DNA from: Bacteroidales bacterium
GTDB taxonomy: Bacteria > Bacteroidota > Bacteroidia > Bacteroidales > Muribaculaceae
Assembly (NCBI GenBank): GCA_019415705.1
Contig: DXYS01000096.1
Coordinates: 57,914 to 99,577 of the forward strand
Reading direction: 5' to 3'
Length of the DNA stretch: 41,664 nt
The notes below the pieces were generated by a model that worked only from the letters and a program-made list of their open reading frames with translations, searched no databases and was not told the DNA's origin. Shown one piece after another: positions 1-9,800 of this stretch. Within the stretch, counting starts at the first letter, position 1, and each line of letters opens with the position of its first letter. The position numbers and the translations under genes are program-made.

Positions 1-303
1 ATAATGATGTGGGGACAGCTCGGGGCGTCGGCTCTGACGTGGGCTGTGACCCTTGTTATATCGGTCAGAGCCGCCGGCGTGCGTATCATCTCATGGCTCG
101 GTGACCTTTTGCCATATTTTGTAGAGACACTTATAGCCGGCGCCGCTGCCTGTGCGGTTATAGCGCTTGTCGGAGACAGTGCTGTAGTTCAGCTTATTGC
201 GGGCGCTCTCACGGCCGTCGCGGTTTATATGGGCATTAACGCCATGCTCGGCTCTCAGATACAGCGTGACACGATTGCATATCTGCGCGGAAGACTTAAC
301 TGA
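1..303 (+). CDS. C-terminal fragment of a polytopic membrane protein, possibly a polysaccharide flippase
   Basis: The reading frame is open at the window edge and ends at a TGA at 301-303, so this is the 3' part of a longer gene. An internal ATG at 4 gives about 99 residues. The fragment contains at least three hydrophobic segments rich in Ala, Val, Ile and Gly, separated by short basic stretches, and ends in a charged tail (RDTIAYLRGRLN). This pattern resembles the C-terminal helices of Wzx/MATE-like polysaccharide exporters of Bacteroidetes. That assignment is an inference from hydropathy and the tail, without a diagnostic motif. The crcB start follows 15 nt after the stop, so the two may be cotranscribed. 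Confidence 0.5.
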   Translation: MMMWGQLGASALTWAVTLVISVRAAGVRIISWLGDLLPYFVETLIAGAAACAVIALVGDSAVVQLIAGALTAVAVYMGINAMLGSQIQRDTIAYLRGRLN

Positions 304-318
304 TTTATAATACACGTG

Positions 319-717
319 ATGTCATCGGTAGAAATAATAAAAGCTATATTGGCTGTGGCAGGCGGCTCGGCGCTCGGCGGTTTGGCGAGGTGGTTTGTAT
401 CAACGCGATTCCAACAGCTTGTGCCGGCGACGTCACTGTTTCCGTGGGGTACATTTGTCGTCAATATCGCCGGATGTCTTATTATCGGATTTATCTACGG
501 ACTGATCAGCCGCGGTTATCAGCTCGGACCGGTGACAAAACTGTTTCTTACCGTCGGATTTTGCGGAGGATTCACCACATTTTCGACATTCATTCACGAG
601 AATTTTCTGCTGTTCGGCGGCACGAAATTCATAATCGTCCTTGTTTATGCATCGCTGAGCCTCATCGTAGGTCTTTCAGCAGTTTATTTAGGCCATTTTA
701 TAGCACGACATTTGTGA
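319..717 (+). CDS. crcB: Fluoride ion channel CrcB
   Basis: CrcB (Fluc) proteins form dual-topology dimeric channels in the inner membrane that export toxic fluoride. This 132-residue protein has the family's usual length and four hydrophobic segments. Visible motifs are GGSALGGLARW near the N terminus, PWGTFVVNIAGC in helix 2 (with the conserved Asn), and GFCGGFTTFSTF in helix 3, which holds the conserved Phe and Thr residues lining the fluoride path and the central sodium site. A GTG three bases upstream (316) could also start translation; the ATG at 319 gives the family-like N terminus. No fluoride-riboswitch-like leader can exist in the 15-nt gap upstream. Confidence 0.95.
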   Translation: MSSVEIIKAILAVAGGSALGGLARWFVSTRFQQLVPATSLFPWGTFVVNIAGCLIIGFIYGLISRGYQLGPVTKLFLTVGFCGGFTTFSTFIHENFLLFGGTKFIIVLVYASLSLIVGLSAVYLGHFIARHL

Positions 718-771
718 AAAAAGCCCATTTACGTGACTTTTTGATAAAAAAAGACGAACTTTTTGCTTGAT

Positions 772-802
772 TTTGGTTTTTAAATAAAAAAGTGTAACTT
801 TG
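772..802 (+). promoter_or_regulatory. Predicted sigma-ABfr promoter for rho
   Basis: A TTTG at 772-775 and TAACTTTG at 795-802 are 19 nt apart, an exact match to the Bacteroidetes primary-sigma consensus (TTTG, 19-21 nt, TAnnTTTG). Transcription would start near 806-809, giving rho a leader of about 300 nt. Confidence 0.75.
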
Positions 803-1106
803 CAGATGAAAACAGACAAGACGTCAAATCGCGTATCACCAAAGCGACGTCATGCTGTTATTATCCTTTTACAATTATTTTAGCTGCATATATCCCCATA
901 GGCTTGAAGCGGGATATCAGATGTAATTCAACTAAACTATACTTTCGTGACTGACGATAGTCTCAATCGTTCGCGTCCGAATTAATCCGGAATCTCTCAG
1001 TTGTGCCGGCTATTTGAAACGTTTATGATGATTGTGCCGTAAGCAACTGACGTCAAAACCGCTTTATTTATATAAAACTCTCTTCGACAACACAATATAT
1101 AACTAT
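803..1106 (+). other. Long 5' leader of rho, with a possible 25-codon ORF
   Basis: About 300 nt separate the predicted start of transcription from the rho ATG. An ATG at 807 opens a 25-codon ORF ending in TAG at 882-884, but nothing shows that it is translated. There is no tRNA, recognised riboswitch fold or intrinsic terminator here that I can see. Rho genes in other bacteria are autoregulated through their leaders, so a regulatory role is plausible but only inferred. Confidence 0.4.
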
Positions 1107-3140
1107 ATGTATAACATCTCAGACCTTAACGAGATGGCCGATGGCGAACTTAAAAATGTCGCCGAGTCAATGGGACTCAAAAAAATCGACCTCTCGCAAA
1201 AAGAAGATCTTATCTATCGTATTCTTGACCAACAGGCTATTGACCGCGCAGCAATGTCGGCTGCGGAGCAAAACCAGCGTCGTCAGGAGCCCCAGCAACG
1301 TCGCGGACGTAAGCCGCGCGCACAGGCTGACGCCCAACAGACAGCGTCTGAAACGCCGGCCAAAGAGAATGAAACGAACGACATACCCGCAAAGAAACGC
1401 GGTCGCCGCCGCAAAGAAGACGAACAATCACAGCCTGTCGCCGAGACCAAGGCTGATGATAATACCACAAATCAGAATATGCCTGTCGAGAATGAGGTGA
1501 AAGCTGCCGCTGAGGCTCCGGTACAGGACCCCGCGCCCAAGCGTCGCGGACGTCCCCGCAAACAGCCTGTTGAGGTTGAGTCTGCGACGGAGACTGAAAC
1601 AACGGCCGCACCCGTTCAGACCTCGGAGCCCCTGTCTCCCGATAATGCTCAGCCTTCAGAAGCCGAGACAAGTTCTCAGGCAATAGATGAGACGCAGAAC
1701 GATACCAATGCCGTACAGACCGATAATAACAACGAGCGTCCGCAGCCGCGTGTCGATTTTCGTTCGCAGCCTAAGGATTCGGCTTTCGGCTCGTTCTTTC
1801 CCCGCAGTGGCGGACAGAAATTCGTGCCGCGTTCGCAGCGTGAAAAAGAGGAAGCCGCTCAGGCCGCAGCTCTTGCAGCCGCTACGGCCCCGATAGTTAT
1901 CGGTGAGCCGGGAGCCAACACCCAGCAGCCTCAGCAGCCCGGTCAGCCCGGTCAGGGCAAGAAAAAGAAAAACCGCAACAACCAGCCCGGCAATCAGATG
2001 ATGCAGCAGCCGCGTTATGACTTCGAAGGTATTATCGAGGCTACCGGAGTGCTCGAAATAATGCCTGAGGGCTGCGGTTTTCTGCGTTCGGCCGATTTCA
2101 ATTATCTCGCATCGCCCGACGATGTCTACGTCACACAGCAGCAAATCAAACAGTATGCTTTAAAAGCCGGTGACGTTGTCGAAGCATCTATCAGACCTCC
2201 GCGCGAGGGCGAGAAATATTTTCCGCTGAGTGCTGTCAGACGCGTCAACGGCCGTTCGCTCGACTTCATCCGCGACCGTGTGCCTTTCGAGCATCTGACC
2301 CCGCTCTTCCCCGACGAGAAATTTGATTTGACAAGCGGCACGACCTGCAATATTTCGACTCGCGTTGTCGATATGTTCTCGCCGATTGGCAAAGGCCAGC
2401 GCGGCCTGATTGTCGCTCCTCCCAAAACAGGTAAGACATTGCTGCTTAAGGATATCGCCAATGCTATCGCCGAGAATCACCCTGAGACATACATCATGAT
2501 TCTGCTCATCGACGAGCGTCCCGAGGAGGTCACCGACATGCAGCGCAGCGTCAACGCCGAGGTTATCGCCTCGACATTTGACGAGCCGGCCGACCATCAT
2601 GTCAAGATTGCGGGCATCGTGCTCGAGAAGGCTAAGCGCATGGTCGAGTGCGGTCATGATGTGGTTATACTTTTAGACTCCATCACTCGACTTGCACGAG
2701 CATATAACACCTGCTCGCCCGCATCAGGCAAAATCCTCTCGGGCGGTGTAGACGCAAATGCCCTCCAGAAACCCAAGCGCTTTTTCGGTGCTGCGCGAAA
2801 TATCGAGGGAGGCGGCTCGCTTACCATCATCGCCACCGCGCTCACCGAGACAAGCTCTAAGATGGACGAGGTGATTTTCGAAGAGTTCAAGGGCACAGGC
2901 AATATGGAGCTGCAGCTTGACCGCAAGCTTTCGAACAAGCGCATATTCCCGGCTGTAGACATCATGGCGTCGAGCACTCGCCGCGACGACCTGCTGTTGC
3001 GCACCGAGACTCTCAACCGCATGTGGATTCTGCGCCGTTTCCTTTCAGACCGCAACTCCATCGAAGCTATGGAATTTATCAAAGACCGCATGGAGCGCAC
3101 ACGCGATAACGACGAGCTGCTGCGCACGATGGGCGACTGA
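1107..3140 (+). CDS. rho: Transcription termination factor Rho with a long disordered insert
   Basis: Rho is the hexameric RNA-dependent ATPase that ends transcription at Rho-dependent sites. The ATG at 1107 is chosen because the product then begins MYNISDLNEM like other Bacteroidetes Rho proteins; upstream in-frame codons give an unlike extension. The 677-residue protein has a Rho N-terminal helical domain (about 1-45), a low-complexity insert (about 46-303) rich in Gln, Pro, Ala, Glu and basic clusters, the RNA-binding cold-shock domain (about 304-380, with GCGFLRS), and the ATPase domain with Walker A APPKTGKT (437-444), Walker B ILLDS (from 521) and the Q/R-loop region (about 540-565). 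E. coli Rho has 419 residues, so the insert explains the extra length. Related inserts in Bacteroides Rho are reported to drive phase separation. A terminator follows the stop codon. Confidence 0.97.
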   Translation: MYNISDLNEMADGELKNVAESMGLKKIDLSQKEDLIYRILDQQAIDRAAMSAAEQNQRRQEPQQRRGRKPRAQADAQQTASETPAKENETNDIPAKKRGRRRKEDEQSQPVAETKADDNTTNQNMPVENEVKAAAEAPVQDPAPKRRGRPRKQPVEVESATETETTAAPVQTSEPLSPDNAQPSEAETSSQAIDETQNDTNAVQTDNNNERPQPRVDFRSQPKDSAFGSFFPRSGGQKFVPRSQREKEEAAQAAALAAATAPIVIGEPGANTQQPQQPGQPGQGKKKKNRNNQPGNQMMQQPRYDFEGIIEATGVLEIMPEGCGFLRSADFNYLASPDDVYVTQQQIKQYALKAGDVVEASIRPPREGEKYFPLSAVRRVNGRSLDFIRDRVPFEHLTPLFPDEKFDLTSGTTCNISTRVVDMFSPIGKGQRGLIVAPPKTGKTLLLKDIANAIAENHPETYIMILLIDERPEEVTDMQRSVNAEVIASTFDEPADHHVKIAGIVLEKAKRMVECGHDVVILLDSITRLARAYNTCSPASGKILSGGVDANALQKPKRFFGAARNIEGGGSLTIIATALTETSSKMDEVIFEEFKGTGNMELQLDRKLSNKRIFPAVDIMASSTRRDDLLLRTETLNRMWILRRFLSDRNSIEAMEFIKDRMERTRDNDELLRTMGD

Positions 3141-3166
3141 TTTAATTGCGACAATAAGCATAAACG

Positions 3167-3210
3167 ACAAGCGGGGCAACCAATCGGCGGCCTCGCTTGT
3201 TTTTATTTTA
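3167..3210 (+). terminator. Intrinsic terminator after rho
   Basis: ACAAGCGGGG (3167-3176) pairs with CCTCGCTTGT (3191-3200) as a 10-bp stem with one G-U pair and a 14-nt loop, followed directly by TTTTATTTTA. The next gene starts only 3 nt beyond the T tract. Confidence 0.8.
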
Positions 3211-3212
3211 CT

Positions 3213-3698
3213 ATGAGAAAGGGAGAAGTCGACATACGTCTTTCGGAGTTACACGAGGTTGCCTCGCTCTCGTCGCTCGACCGCCGCGCCATACGTCGCT
3301 ATGACGGCAGCCGCATAGATGTTGGGCTGAACGTCAGAATGGAGAGTGACGTCAAAAGCTCAACAGTGACAATGGTGGTCGGAGTGGTCTATAACACCAC
3401 GCGCCACATAATGCGCGAGCGTCTGCTGCAGTACACTGTCGCCGCCGAGTTTGAGGTCGACAGCCTGTCGGAGCACCTGCAGGCCGACGGCGTCGAGGCC
3501 ATTGTTTCGGCTCAACTGATGAGGCTCATGCTGAGTGTGACTATCGGGTCGCTGCGCGGTATGCTCGCATTGCGCACGGCGAGCACTAAATTAGCGGCCT
3601 ATCCTATGCCTATTTTTGATCTGACAGAAATAATCAGCCGGATGAGTTATGACGACGGCTCGGTGAAATCGCCGTTTACACAGCTTGTCAGCCGGTAA
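3213..3698 (+). CDS. Small uncharacterised protein, weakly SecB-like
   Basis: This 161-residue soluble protein has no signal peptide or membrane segment. Its alternating beta pattern, with a block resembling FEVDSLSEHL and a C-terminal SLRGMLALRT...YPMPIFDLTE block, recalls small SecB-like proteins annotated in Bacteroidetes, but no single residue proves this. If correct, it would be a cytosolic holdase for exported or aggregation-prone proteins. The ATG at 3213 lies 3 nt after the rho terminator's T tract, so expression would need read-through, a promoter inside rho, or a later start such as the ATG at 3342. The stop lies 3 nt from the convergent xthA stop. Confidence 0.7.
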   Translation: MRKGEVDIRLSELHEVASLSSLDRRAIRRYDGSRIDVGLNVRMESDVKSSTVTMVVGVVYNTTRHIMRERLLQYTVAAEFEVDSLSEHLQADGVEAIVSAQLMRLMLSVTIGSLRGMLALRTASTKLAAYPMPIFDLTEIISRMSYDDGSVKSPFTQLVSR

Positions 3699-3701
3699 AT
3701 A

Positions 3702-4457
3702 TCATTCGCTTAGTTCGAGTGTCACGGGACAGTGGTCTGAGCCGTAGATGTCGGCGCGTATGTTGGCGTCGACAAGACGCTCGTTCAATCGTTGAGAAAT
3801 CAGGAAGTAATCAATACGCCACCCGACGTTCTTCTCACGTGCGCGCATGCGATAGCTCCACCAAGTGTATGCGTCGGCCAAGTCGGGATGTATGGCCCTG
3901 AATGTATCGGTGAAACCTTCGTCGAGAAGTTTTGTGAACTCGCCGCGCTCCTCGTCGGTGAAGCCGGCGTTGCGGCGGTTTGTCTTGGGATTCTTGAGGT
4001 CAATCTCCTTGTGGGCCACGTTCATGTCGCCGCAGACTATGACCGGTTTGCGGCTGTCAAGCTCCTTGAGATATGCGCGGAAAGCCTCTTCCCAGCGCAG
4101 ACGGTAGGGCAGACGCGCAAGTTCGTTCTGTGAGTTGGGCGTGTAGACTGTCACAAGATAGCAGTCGCCGAGGTCGAGAGTTATGACGCGTCCCTCGTGG
4201 TCATGCTCGTCGATGCCGATGCCGTATGTGACCGAGAGTGGCTTGCGGCGTGCATATATAGCCGTGCCCGAGTATCCTTTGCGGTCGGCGTGATTAAAAA
4301 AAGACTGATAACCGTCAAACTCGAGTTGGAGAGCACCCTCGCTGAGTTTGGTTTCCTGAAGACATACGAAGTCGGCGTCTAATTCCGCGAAAATATCGGC
4401 AAATCCTTTGCCGACGACAGCCCGCAGGCCGTTAACGTTCCATGATACGAATTTCAT
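3702..4457 (-). CDS. xthA: Exodeoxyribonuclease III (AP endonuclease family)
   Basis: Exonuclease III and related AP endonucleases cut DNA 5' of abasic sites in base-excision repair and remove blocked 3' ends. The 251-residue length is normal for the family. All catalytic signatures are visible: WNVNGLR (Asn7), LQETK (Glu35), YTPNSQ (Tyr105), GDMNVAH (Asp144, Asn146), the WWSYR...GWRIDYFL block (Asp216), and GSDHCPV (Asp241, His242). It lies 35 nt downstream of tamL on the same strand, so it probably shares that transcript although the functions are unrelated. Its 3' end converges with the SecB-like gene across 3 nt, with no room for a terminator. Confidence 0.95.
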   Translation of the reverse strand: MKFVSWNVNGLRAVVGKGFADIFAELDADFVCLQETKLSEGALQLEFDGYQSFFNHADRKGYSGTAIYARRKPLSVTYGIGIDEHDHEGRVITLDLGDCYLVTVYTPNSQNELARLPYRLRWEEAFRAYLKELDSRKPVIVCGDMNVAHKEIDLKNPKTNRRNAGFTDEERGEFTKLLDEGFTDTFRAIHPDLADAYTWWSYRMRAREKNVGWRIDYFLISQRLNERLVDANIRADIYGSDHCPVTLELSE

Positions 4458-4492
4458 GTCTGATTAACGGCGGATATCTGCGATTTATTGTA

Positions 4493-6805
4493 TCAGAACG
4501 GGTAGCCGATGGCAAGATGAAAGGCGAGCGAGTCACCGAAAGAAGTCATATTGTAGTACCCTCCTTTGCCTGTCGGGTAGGGCGCGTGTATGCCTATGCC
4601 GAGGTCTCCGCGCACGACGAGCATGCCGATGTCAAAGCGCAGTCCGCAGCCCGTGCCTAAGGCTATGTCACGCAAAAATGTCGAGGCCCGCAATTTTCCT
4701 CCCGGTCTCTCGGGGTCGTCTTTGAGCAGCCACACGTTGCCTGAGTCTATGAAGAGCGCGCCGTGCAGCGGACCGAAAATCGGGAAACGGTATTCGATGT
4801 TGGCCTCGAATTTAAATGTGCCGGTCTGGTCGAAGTAGGAGTCTGCGGCCGCATTGGGGTCGTGATAGCTGCCCGGGCCGATGCTGCGCACGGTAAAGGC
4901 TCTGACAGAGTTGGCGCCGCCGCAGTAGAACTGTTCGGCGTAGGGTACCTGTGTCGAGTTGCCGTATGCGTGGGCGGCCCCGACCGCAGCCCTCATCATC
5001 AGCCAGTGGTCGCCGTGAGCGATGCGCCGTCCGTAGACGAGCTGTGTCTGGCCTTTGACAAATTGTGAGAAAGGAGTGCCGAAAAGTTCCTTCTCGCCTT
5101 TTTTGCCGAAGGCTCGGTAGATGCCCCAGAAAATGTTGCCGGCCGACTGTACGGTAAACTGCCAGTTGAGTGTGTTGTTGCGACCTATGTTACGTTCGAG
5201 AGTCTGAGAGTAAACCATCTGTGGTATGTACTGGCTGCGGAATGACTGGGCGATTGCCTGATTGGCGTTCATTATTGAGTCAAATACCGCGGTGGTGTGC
5301 ATCAGGTTGGTGTAGGAAAATTTTATAGGAGTGAATGTGCTGTGTATGTGACGTGTGGCGCGCCAGTCATAGTTGACCGATGCGTTAAACTGCGCCATCT
5401 TGAAGTAGTGGGGACGGTTGAGCAGGTCGATGTTGAGCTGAAAACGTGTCCAGTTGAGCTGCCAGTTTCGACGGGGAATGAATTTTGGCGCAAGCAGGCG
5501 CGGGAATGCAAGCGTGGCCGTCAGACCGACTTCATATGAGTTGAAAATCGAGCGGTTTTTGCCTTTGCCGGTCTGCCACTCGTATGAGCCTGTAGCACTG
5601 ACCGTCAGCTGCTCGCCTCCGCCGAAGATATTGTGATTCGTAACGCCGAACGTCAGCCCCGGACCGATATAGCTGTTGCTCTTGGACGAGGCGTTGACCT
5701 CGAGAGAGGTCTCTAACGGAGAGTCAAATGTGCAGCCGATTACTACATTGAGCCGGTCGCGCCGGCCGCTCACCGTGTCGGGCATCGCGTTGATTTGTAT
5801 GGAGTTGAATATGCCGAGACGCGACAGATATGTCTGTGTGCGGTCCATGTCGCGCACGGCAAAGGTCTTGCCCGGACGGAATGTGACACACTCCGGAATG
5901 AGGGCTGTGCGCAGCCGCGACGGTTTCATCTGTATGAGCGTCGCACGTCCCAAATTGATGGTGTCGGGGGTGCCTCCGCCCTGATGGCGGTAGGCGTAGA
6001 CTGTCACGTCGCCTGTAACGTAAGGCTTGAGTGCAAAATGCGGTGCATTTGATGCAAGCACCATCTTCATCTGTATGTGTCCCGGGCGTGCGATGCTGTC
6101 GGCGAGATACTCGATATACTCGGGCCTGAAGAAGTAGTAGCCACGGTTACGCAGGCGGTTTGTGATGCGTGTGCGGGCTGCGCTCAGAGAGTCTGTCGAG
6201 TATCGCATCCGTCCTGTCAGATACGGGTCACGTATAGCAAACGAATCAATCAATACGTTGAGACGGCAGGTGTCTGGGAGCAGGGCGATTGTGTCAATCG
6301 GGAATGCCGGTCCGGGGTTGACCGTATAGGCTATTTTTGCTTTTTTAGGGTTGCGTCCCTTGATAAGCTCGTATGAGGCCTGACCGCGGAAATAACCCTG
6401 ATTGTCGAGTATCTCGTCAATCATTTTTGTACGCACCTCGGGGCGCACGTCGGAGACAAGCACAGGCTCTTCGACAAGTTTCTCGTAAAGCCAGTGTTTC
6501 AGGCCCTTTGGCGGATTGCTCCAGTTGTTATATACCCACAGACCAAGCGGAAAAGGATAGCGCCAGCGCAGGAGTTTCCAATAGTTGTTGGGAGCCACAT
6601 CGACGGCTTCGCTGACAGACTCGGCGATTGCTGCCGGCAACTTGATGGAATCGTTCTGATATTTAATCTTTTTAATGCCCGTGTAGAGAGTCTCGTCAGC
6701 CGGAATGCGACGTGTCGTCGAGCACGAACTTAACATGATGGCCGTGAGGGCGGCAAGCAATGTCGCCGCAGTGAGTAATCGTATTTTAATTCTCGGTTTC
6801 GGCAT
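4493..6805 (-). CDS. tamL: TamL-type outer-membrane lipoprotein (BamA/TamA family, Omp85)
   Basis: Omp85-family barrel protein of the outer membrane, partner of TamB in moving lipids or assembling outer-membrane proteins. From the ATG at 6805 the product has 770 residues and a lipoprotein signal (MPKPRIKIRLL then a hydrophobic run to LSSC). A lipidated N terminus is the feature that separates Bacteroidetes TamL from TamA. POTRA-like repeats fill roughly residues 30-370, and the rest is a beta barrel ending in IGYPF, with the C-terminal Phe used in barrel recognition. In-frame codons upstream of 6805 would add 24 residues before the signal peptide and are unlikely. The start overlaps the tamB stop by 20 nt, pointing to translational coupling. 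Confidence 0.88.
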   Translation of the reverse strand: MPKPRIKIRLLTAATLLAALTAIMLSSCSTTRRIPADETLYTGIKKIKYQNDSIKLPAAIAESVSEAVDVAPNNYWKLLRWRYPFPLGLWVYNNWSNPPKGLKHWLYEKLVEEPVLVSDVRPEVRTKMIDEILDNQGYFRGQASYELIKGRNPKKAKIAYTVNPGPAFPIDTIALLPDTCRLNVLIDSFAIRDPYLTGRMRYSTDSLSAARTRITNRLRNRGYYFFRPEYIEYLADSIARPGHIQMKMVLASNAPHFALKPYVTGDVTVYAYRHQGGGTPDTINLGRATLIQMKPSRLRTALIPECVTFRPGKTFAVRDMDRTQTYLSRLGIFNSIQINAMPDTVSGRRDRLNVVIGCTFDSPLETSLEVNASSKSNSYIGPGLTFGVTNHNIFGGGEQLTVSATGSYEWQTGKGKNRSIFNSYEVGLTATLAFPRLLAPKFIPRRNWQLNWTRFQLNIDLLNRPHYFKMAQFNASVNYDWRATRHIHSTFTPIKFSYTNLMHTTAVFDSIMNANQAIAQSFRSQYIPQMVYSQTLERNIGRNNTLNWQFTVQSAGNIFWGIYRAFGKKGEKELFGTPFSQFVKGQTQLVYGRRIAHGDHWLMMRAAVGAAHAYGNSTQVPYAEQFYCGGANSVRAFTVRSIGPGSYHDPNAAADSYFDQTGTFKFEANIEYRFPIFGPLHGALFIDSGNVWLLKDDPERPGGKLRASTFLRDIALGTGCGLRFDIGMLVVRGDLGIGIHAPYPTGKGGYYNMTSFGDSLAFHLAIGYPF

Positions 6806-9800
6806 TTTTCTTTGCTTTGCGGAATTTGAACATATCTGACAGACGGTCGAGCTTGCGGCGATAGACAAAGCCGACACCGGTCTGGGTTATTTCGCCTTCG
6901 AGAATACTCTCATAGCCCGTGTGACGGAAGATGCGGATATACATCGTGTGCGCACGGTTTATGAAATATTCAAACGAGATGTCGTTGATAAGATTCTGGG
7001 AGAAGTTTTCGTCGGCATTGGCGTCGGTCGAGTAATTGCCGCCGACGACAATCTTGATGCGGTCGTTGAATAACGATTTAGACACCTGATAGCTGTAGCT
7101 TGTAGTCTGTGAGCTCGCTCCGTCGACGGTGCGGTCATACTGGTTGATGCCGAATGACAAGTCGACGCCTTTGATGGTCTTGGCGGCCCAGCTGTTGATT
7201 TGTGACTCGAGGAACGAATAAAGCGCATTGCCTCCGAGCGATGTGTCGCCCTTGGTGCCGGGACCGGTGTAGATGCCATACAGCAACAGGTTCATGGCCT
7301 GATTTGCTCGCTGGTCGGGACTCATCGACTGGAGTTCGTTCTGCACGGTCGCGTCGTCGTTGGTCGACAGGTCAAAGGCGACGTCCATATTGTTCAGCGT
7401 GCCGGTGACATTCAGTGCGACGTCAAAGTCTACCAAACGCGAGTTCTGGCCCTGCTGTGTTACGTTGGCTTTCATCACATCGACGGCATGGACCGAAAGT
7501 GTCGGATTCATCATGTCGCCGTTGAAGGCTACATAGCTGTTGTTCTTGAACGTGAAATGCTTCTCTGATATGACGGGGAGAGAGTAGCGGATATATCCGT
7601 CGTTGATATTGATGCGTCCGGTGAGCCGTCCGTCTGACTGTAGGGGCGACATATTGAAATTGAGTGTGCCGTTGCTTTGGAGCTGCACACGGTTTTTGCC
7701 GTCGCTCGAGAGGTCTACGCCGATTGTCGAGCCGTTGTCTATAGTCAGAGACGCGTCGAGCACCATGGCTAATGACTCGGAGCTGATGCTGTCGGCGTTT
7801 GCCACAGCCGTCGTGTCGGCAAAGTTGACAAATTTGACCATGTCGCTGTTGCCGTAGGAGCGTATGGCGCTGACGGCCTCCGGCATGACGTATGTGACAT
7901 TTGTCTGAGGCATGATGCCGAGTTTGGCTTTGACAAAGAGCAGGCTCATATTGCCGCGTATATGTGAGTCGAGCGATATAAACGCACGGCCATATAAATC
8001 GGCGCCTTTTGCACGGCGGCTGTTATTGATTATCTGCATGTTATCGGCTTTGAGAGTGAGGTCGATGTCGGGCGATGAGAGTGAGCGCAAATCGACTGTG
8101 CCGTTGACTGTCAGCGGATTTTTATTGACACCGTTTATGGCGAAATTGTCAAAGGTGACGAGATTGTCGACAACAGGTATTTTCACCTCGCTGAAACGGT
8201 AGTCGGTGCCGGTCATGGCCAGACGGACGGCTGTACTGTCAAAGTCAAGCCATCCGTTGAGTATCGGTGCCTTTGAGTCACCCGAGATTTTGAGCTGGCC
8301 GTTGAGCACGCCCGAGAGTTTGGCGGTGCCGACGGGCATGAACGGATTGACCGTTGCGAGCGGGAATCGAATCATCGAGAAGTCAAGATTGAACGGCGAT
8401 GTCATCGTCGAGTCGTTGAGGGCGCCGGCAAGTGTCATGGTTTTGGCTCCGTCGACATATACGTCTGATGTGGCGTAGAGTGTGCCGCCGGGACGTGTCG
8501 TGACGTCAAAGTCGGCCTTGAGTGATGCCACGCGCTGTTTGCCGTAGAAGAAGTCTTCGAGCGACATCGCGCCTTTGCCGTTGATGTCGCCGGAGGGATT
8601 GCGGTTGAGGCGTATGTCGGCGCTCAGGTCGCCTTTGACCTGAGGCATGAACGGATTAAATGAAATCCATTCGGCGAGGTGGATGTCGCTGAGTTTTATG
8701 AACAAATCTTCCTGTTCGGACGCTCCATCGACGTGCTCGGTATATATTTGCAGACGGCTGTCGGCGCCCTTCATGTCAAGCGACGCGTCGATGTGTTTAG
8801 TGGGGAAGTTATAGGATATGAAGTTGTTATCGTTGACAGTCCAGTCTTTATAGCCGATGACCGGTGTATAGGGTACAATATTTAGTGTGAGCGTCGAGTC
8901 GGCTATGGCGGCCTTGACGCCGAGGTCAAAGCCCATGCGACCTGCGATATTATGCTGAGTCAGGCGCAGGCCGGCGCGGCGATCTGTGAGTATGCCTTTG
9001 ACATCGACCTGTGCCCATTGGTCGAGTGTGCCGGGCCGGTTGCCAATATGGGCGTTCAGGTCGAGATGGCTCTTATGCTGTTTAAGTCCGACAGTGATAG
9101 TATCCAAGGCTGTTGTCGCGGTTTTCAGGCCGAGCACGCGGCCTGACATGTGCATGATACTGTCGTTGGCGGCGTTGATGCTGAGTGACCGGATAGTCGT
9201 TTTGGATGACGATAGGATGTCGTTGATAAAGTTGTTGTCGCCGCCGTCGGCCTGCAGCTCAAAACGTGGCGAAACCGCCTGCAGACGTCCGACATCGAGT
9301 TTATGGTCCTTGAGTTGTACTGCAAGACTGTCTGAGAGCACCCCGAAGTCGGCAATCAGACTGTCGAGTGCGTTGGGACTTGTCAGCGATGCATGGAAGT
9401 CGCGGTTGTCGATGGTGATACGTGTCAGCGAGTCAGAGGCGCTGAGATGTGTGTCGATGTTTGACAGGTCTATGCGAGAGGTCTGTGTGTGGTAGTTGAA
9501 GTCGTTGACAGTCAGCGAGGCGTCGTAGTCCTGTGTCAAAGGTGTCATGACGGCTCGGCCTGAGATATTGAAACTCAGTAATGACTCTACATCGCTCATC
9601 CTGATGGCCCGCAGGTCGATGTTGTTGCCGTCGGCTATGACGGTCCAGTCATAGGTCTTGCCGTCAAGATTACCCTCGGCCATAAGCTGTAGCTTTGTGG
9701 CCGGATTATCTGAATTCAACTGCAGACGTGCTTTGCCTTCAGCGAGAGCGATTGTAGCCTTGATGTCGCGGTAATCATAACCGCCGTACTGCGCGAGGCT

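Noticed and set aside
304..318. Fluoride riboswitch before crcB
   Set aside because: Only 15 nt lie between the upstream stop and the start codon.
1032..1106. Upstream TTG start extending Rho by 25 residues
   Set aside because: The extra residues do not resemble Rho N termini, while MYNISDLNEM at 1107 does.
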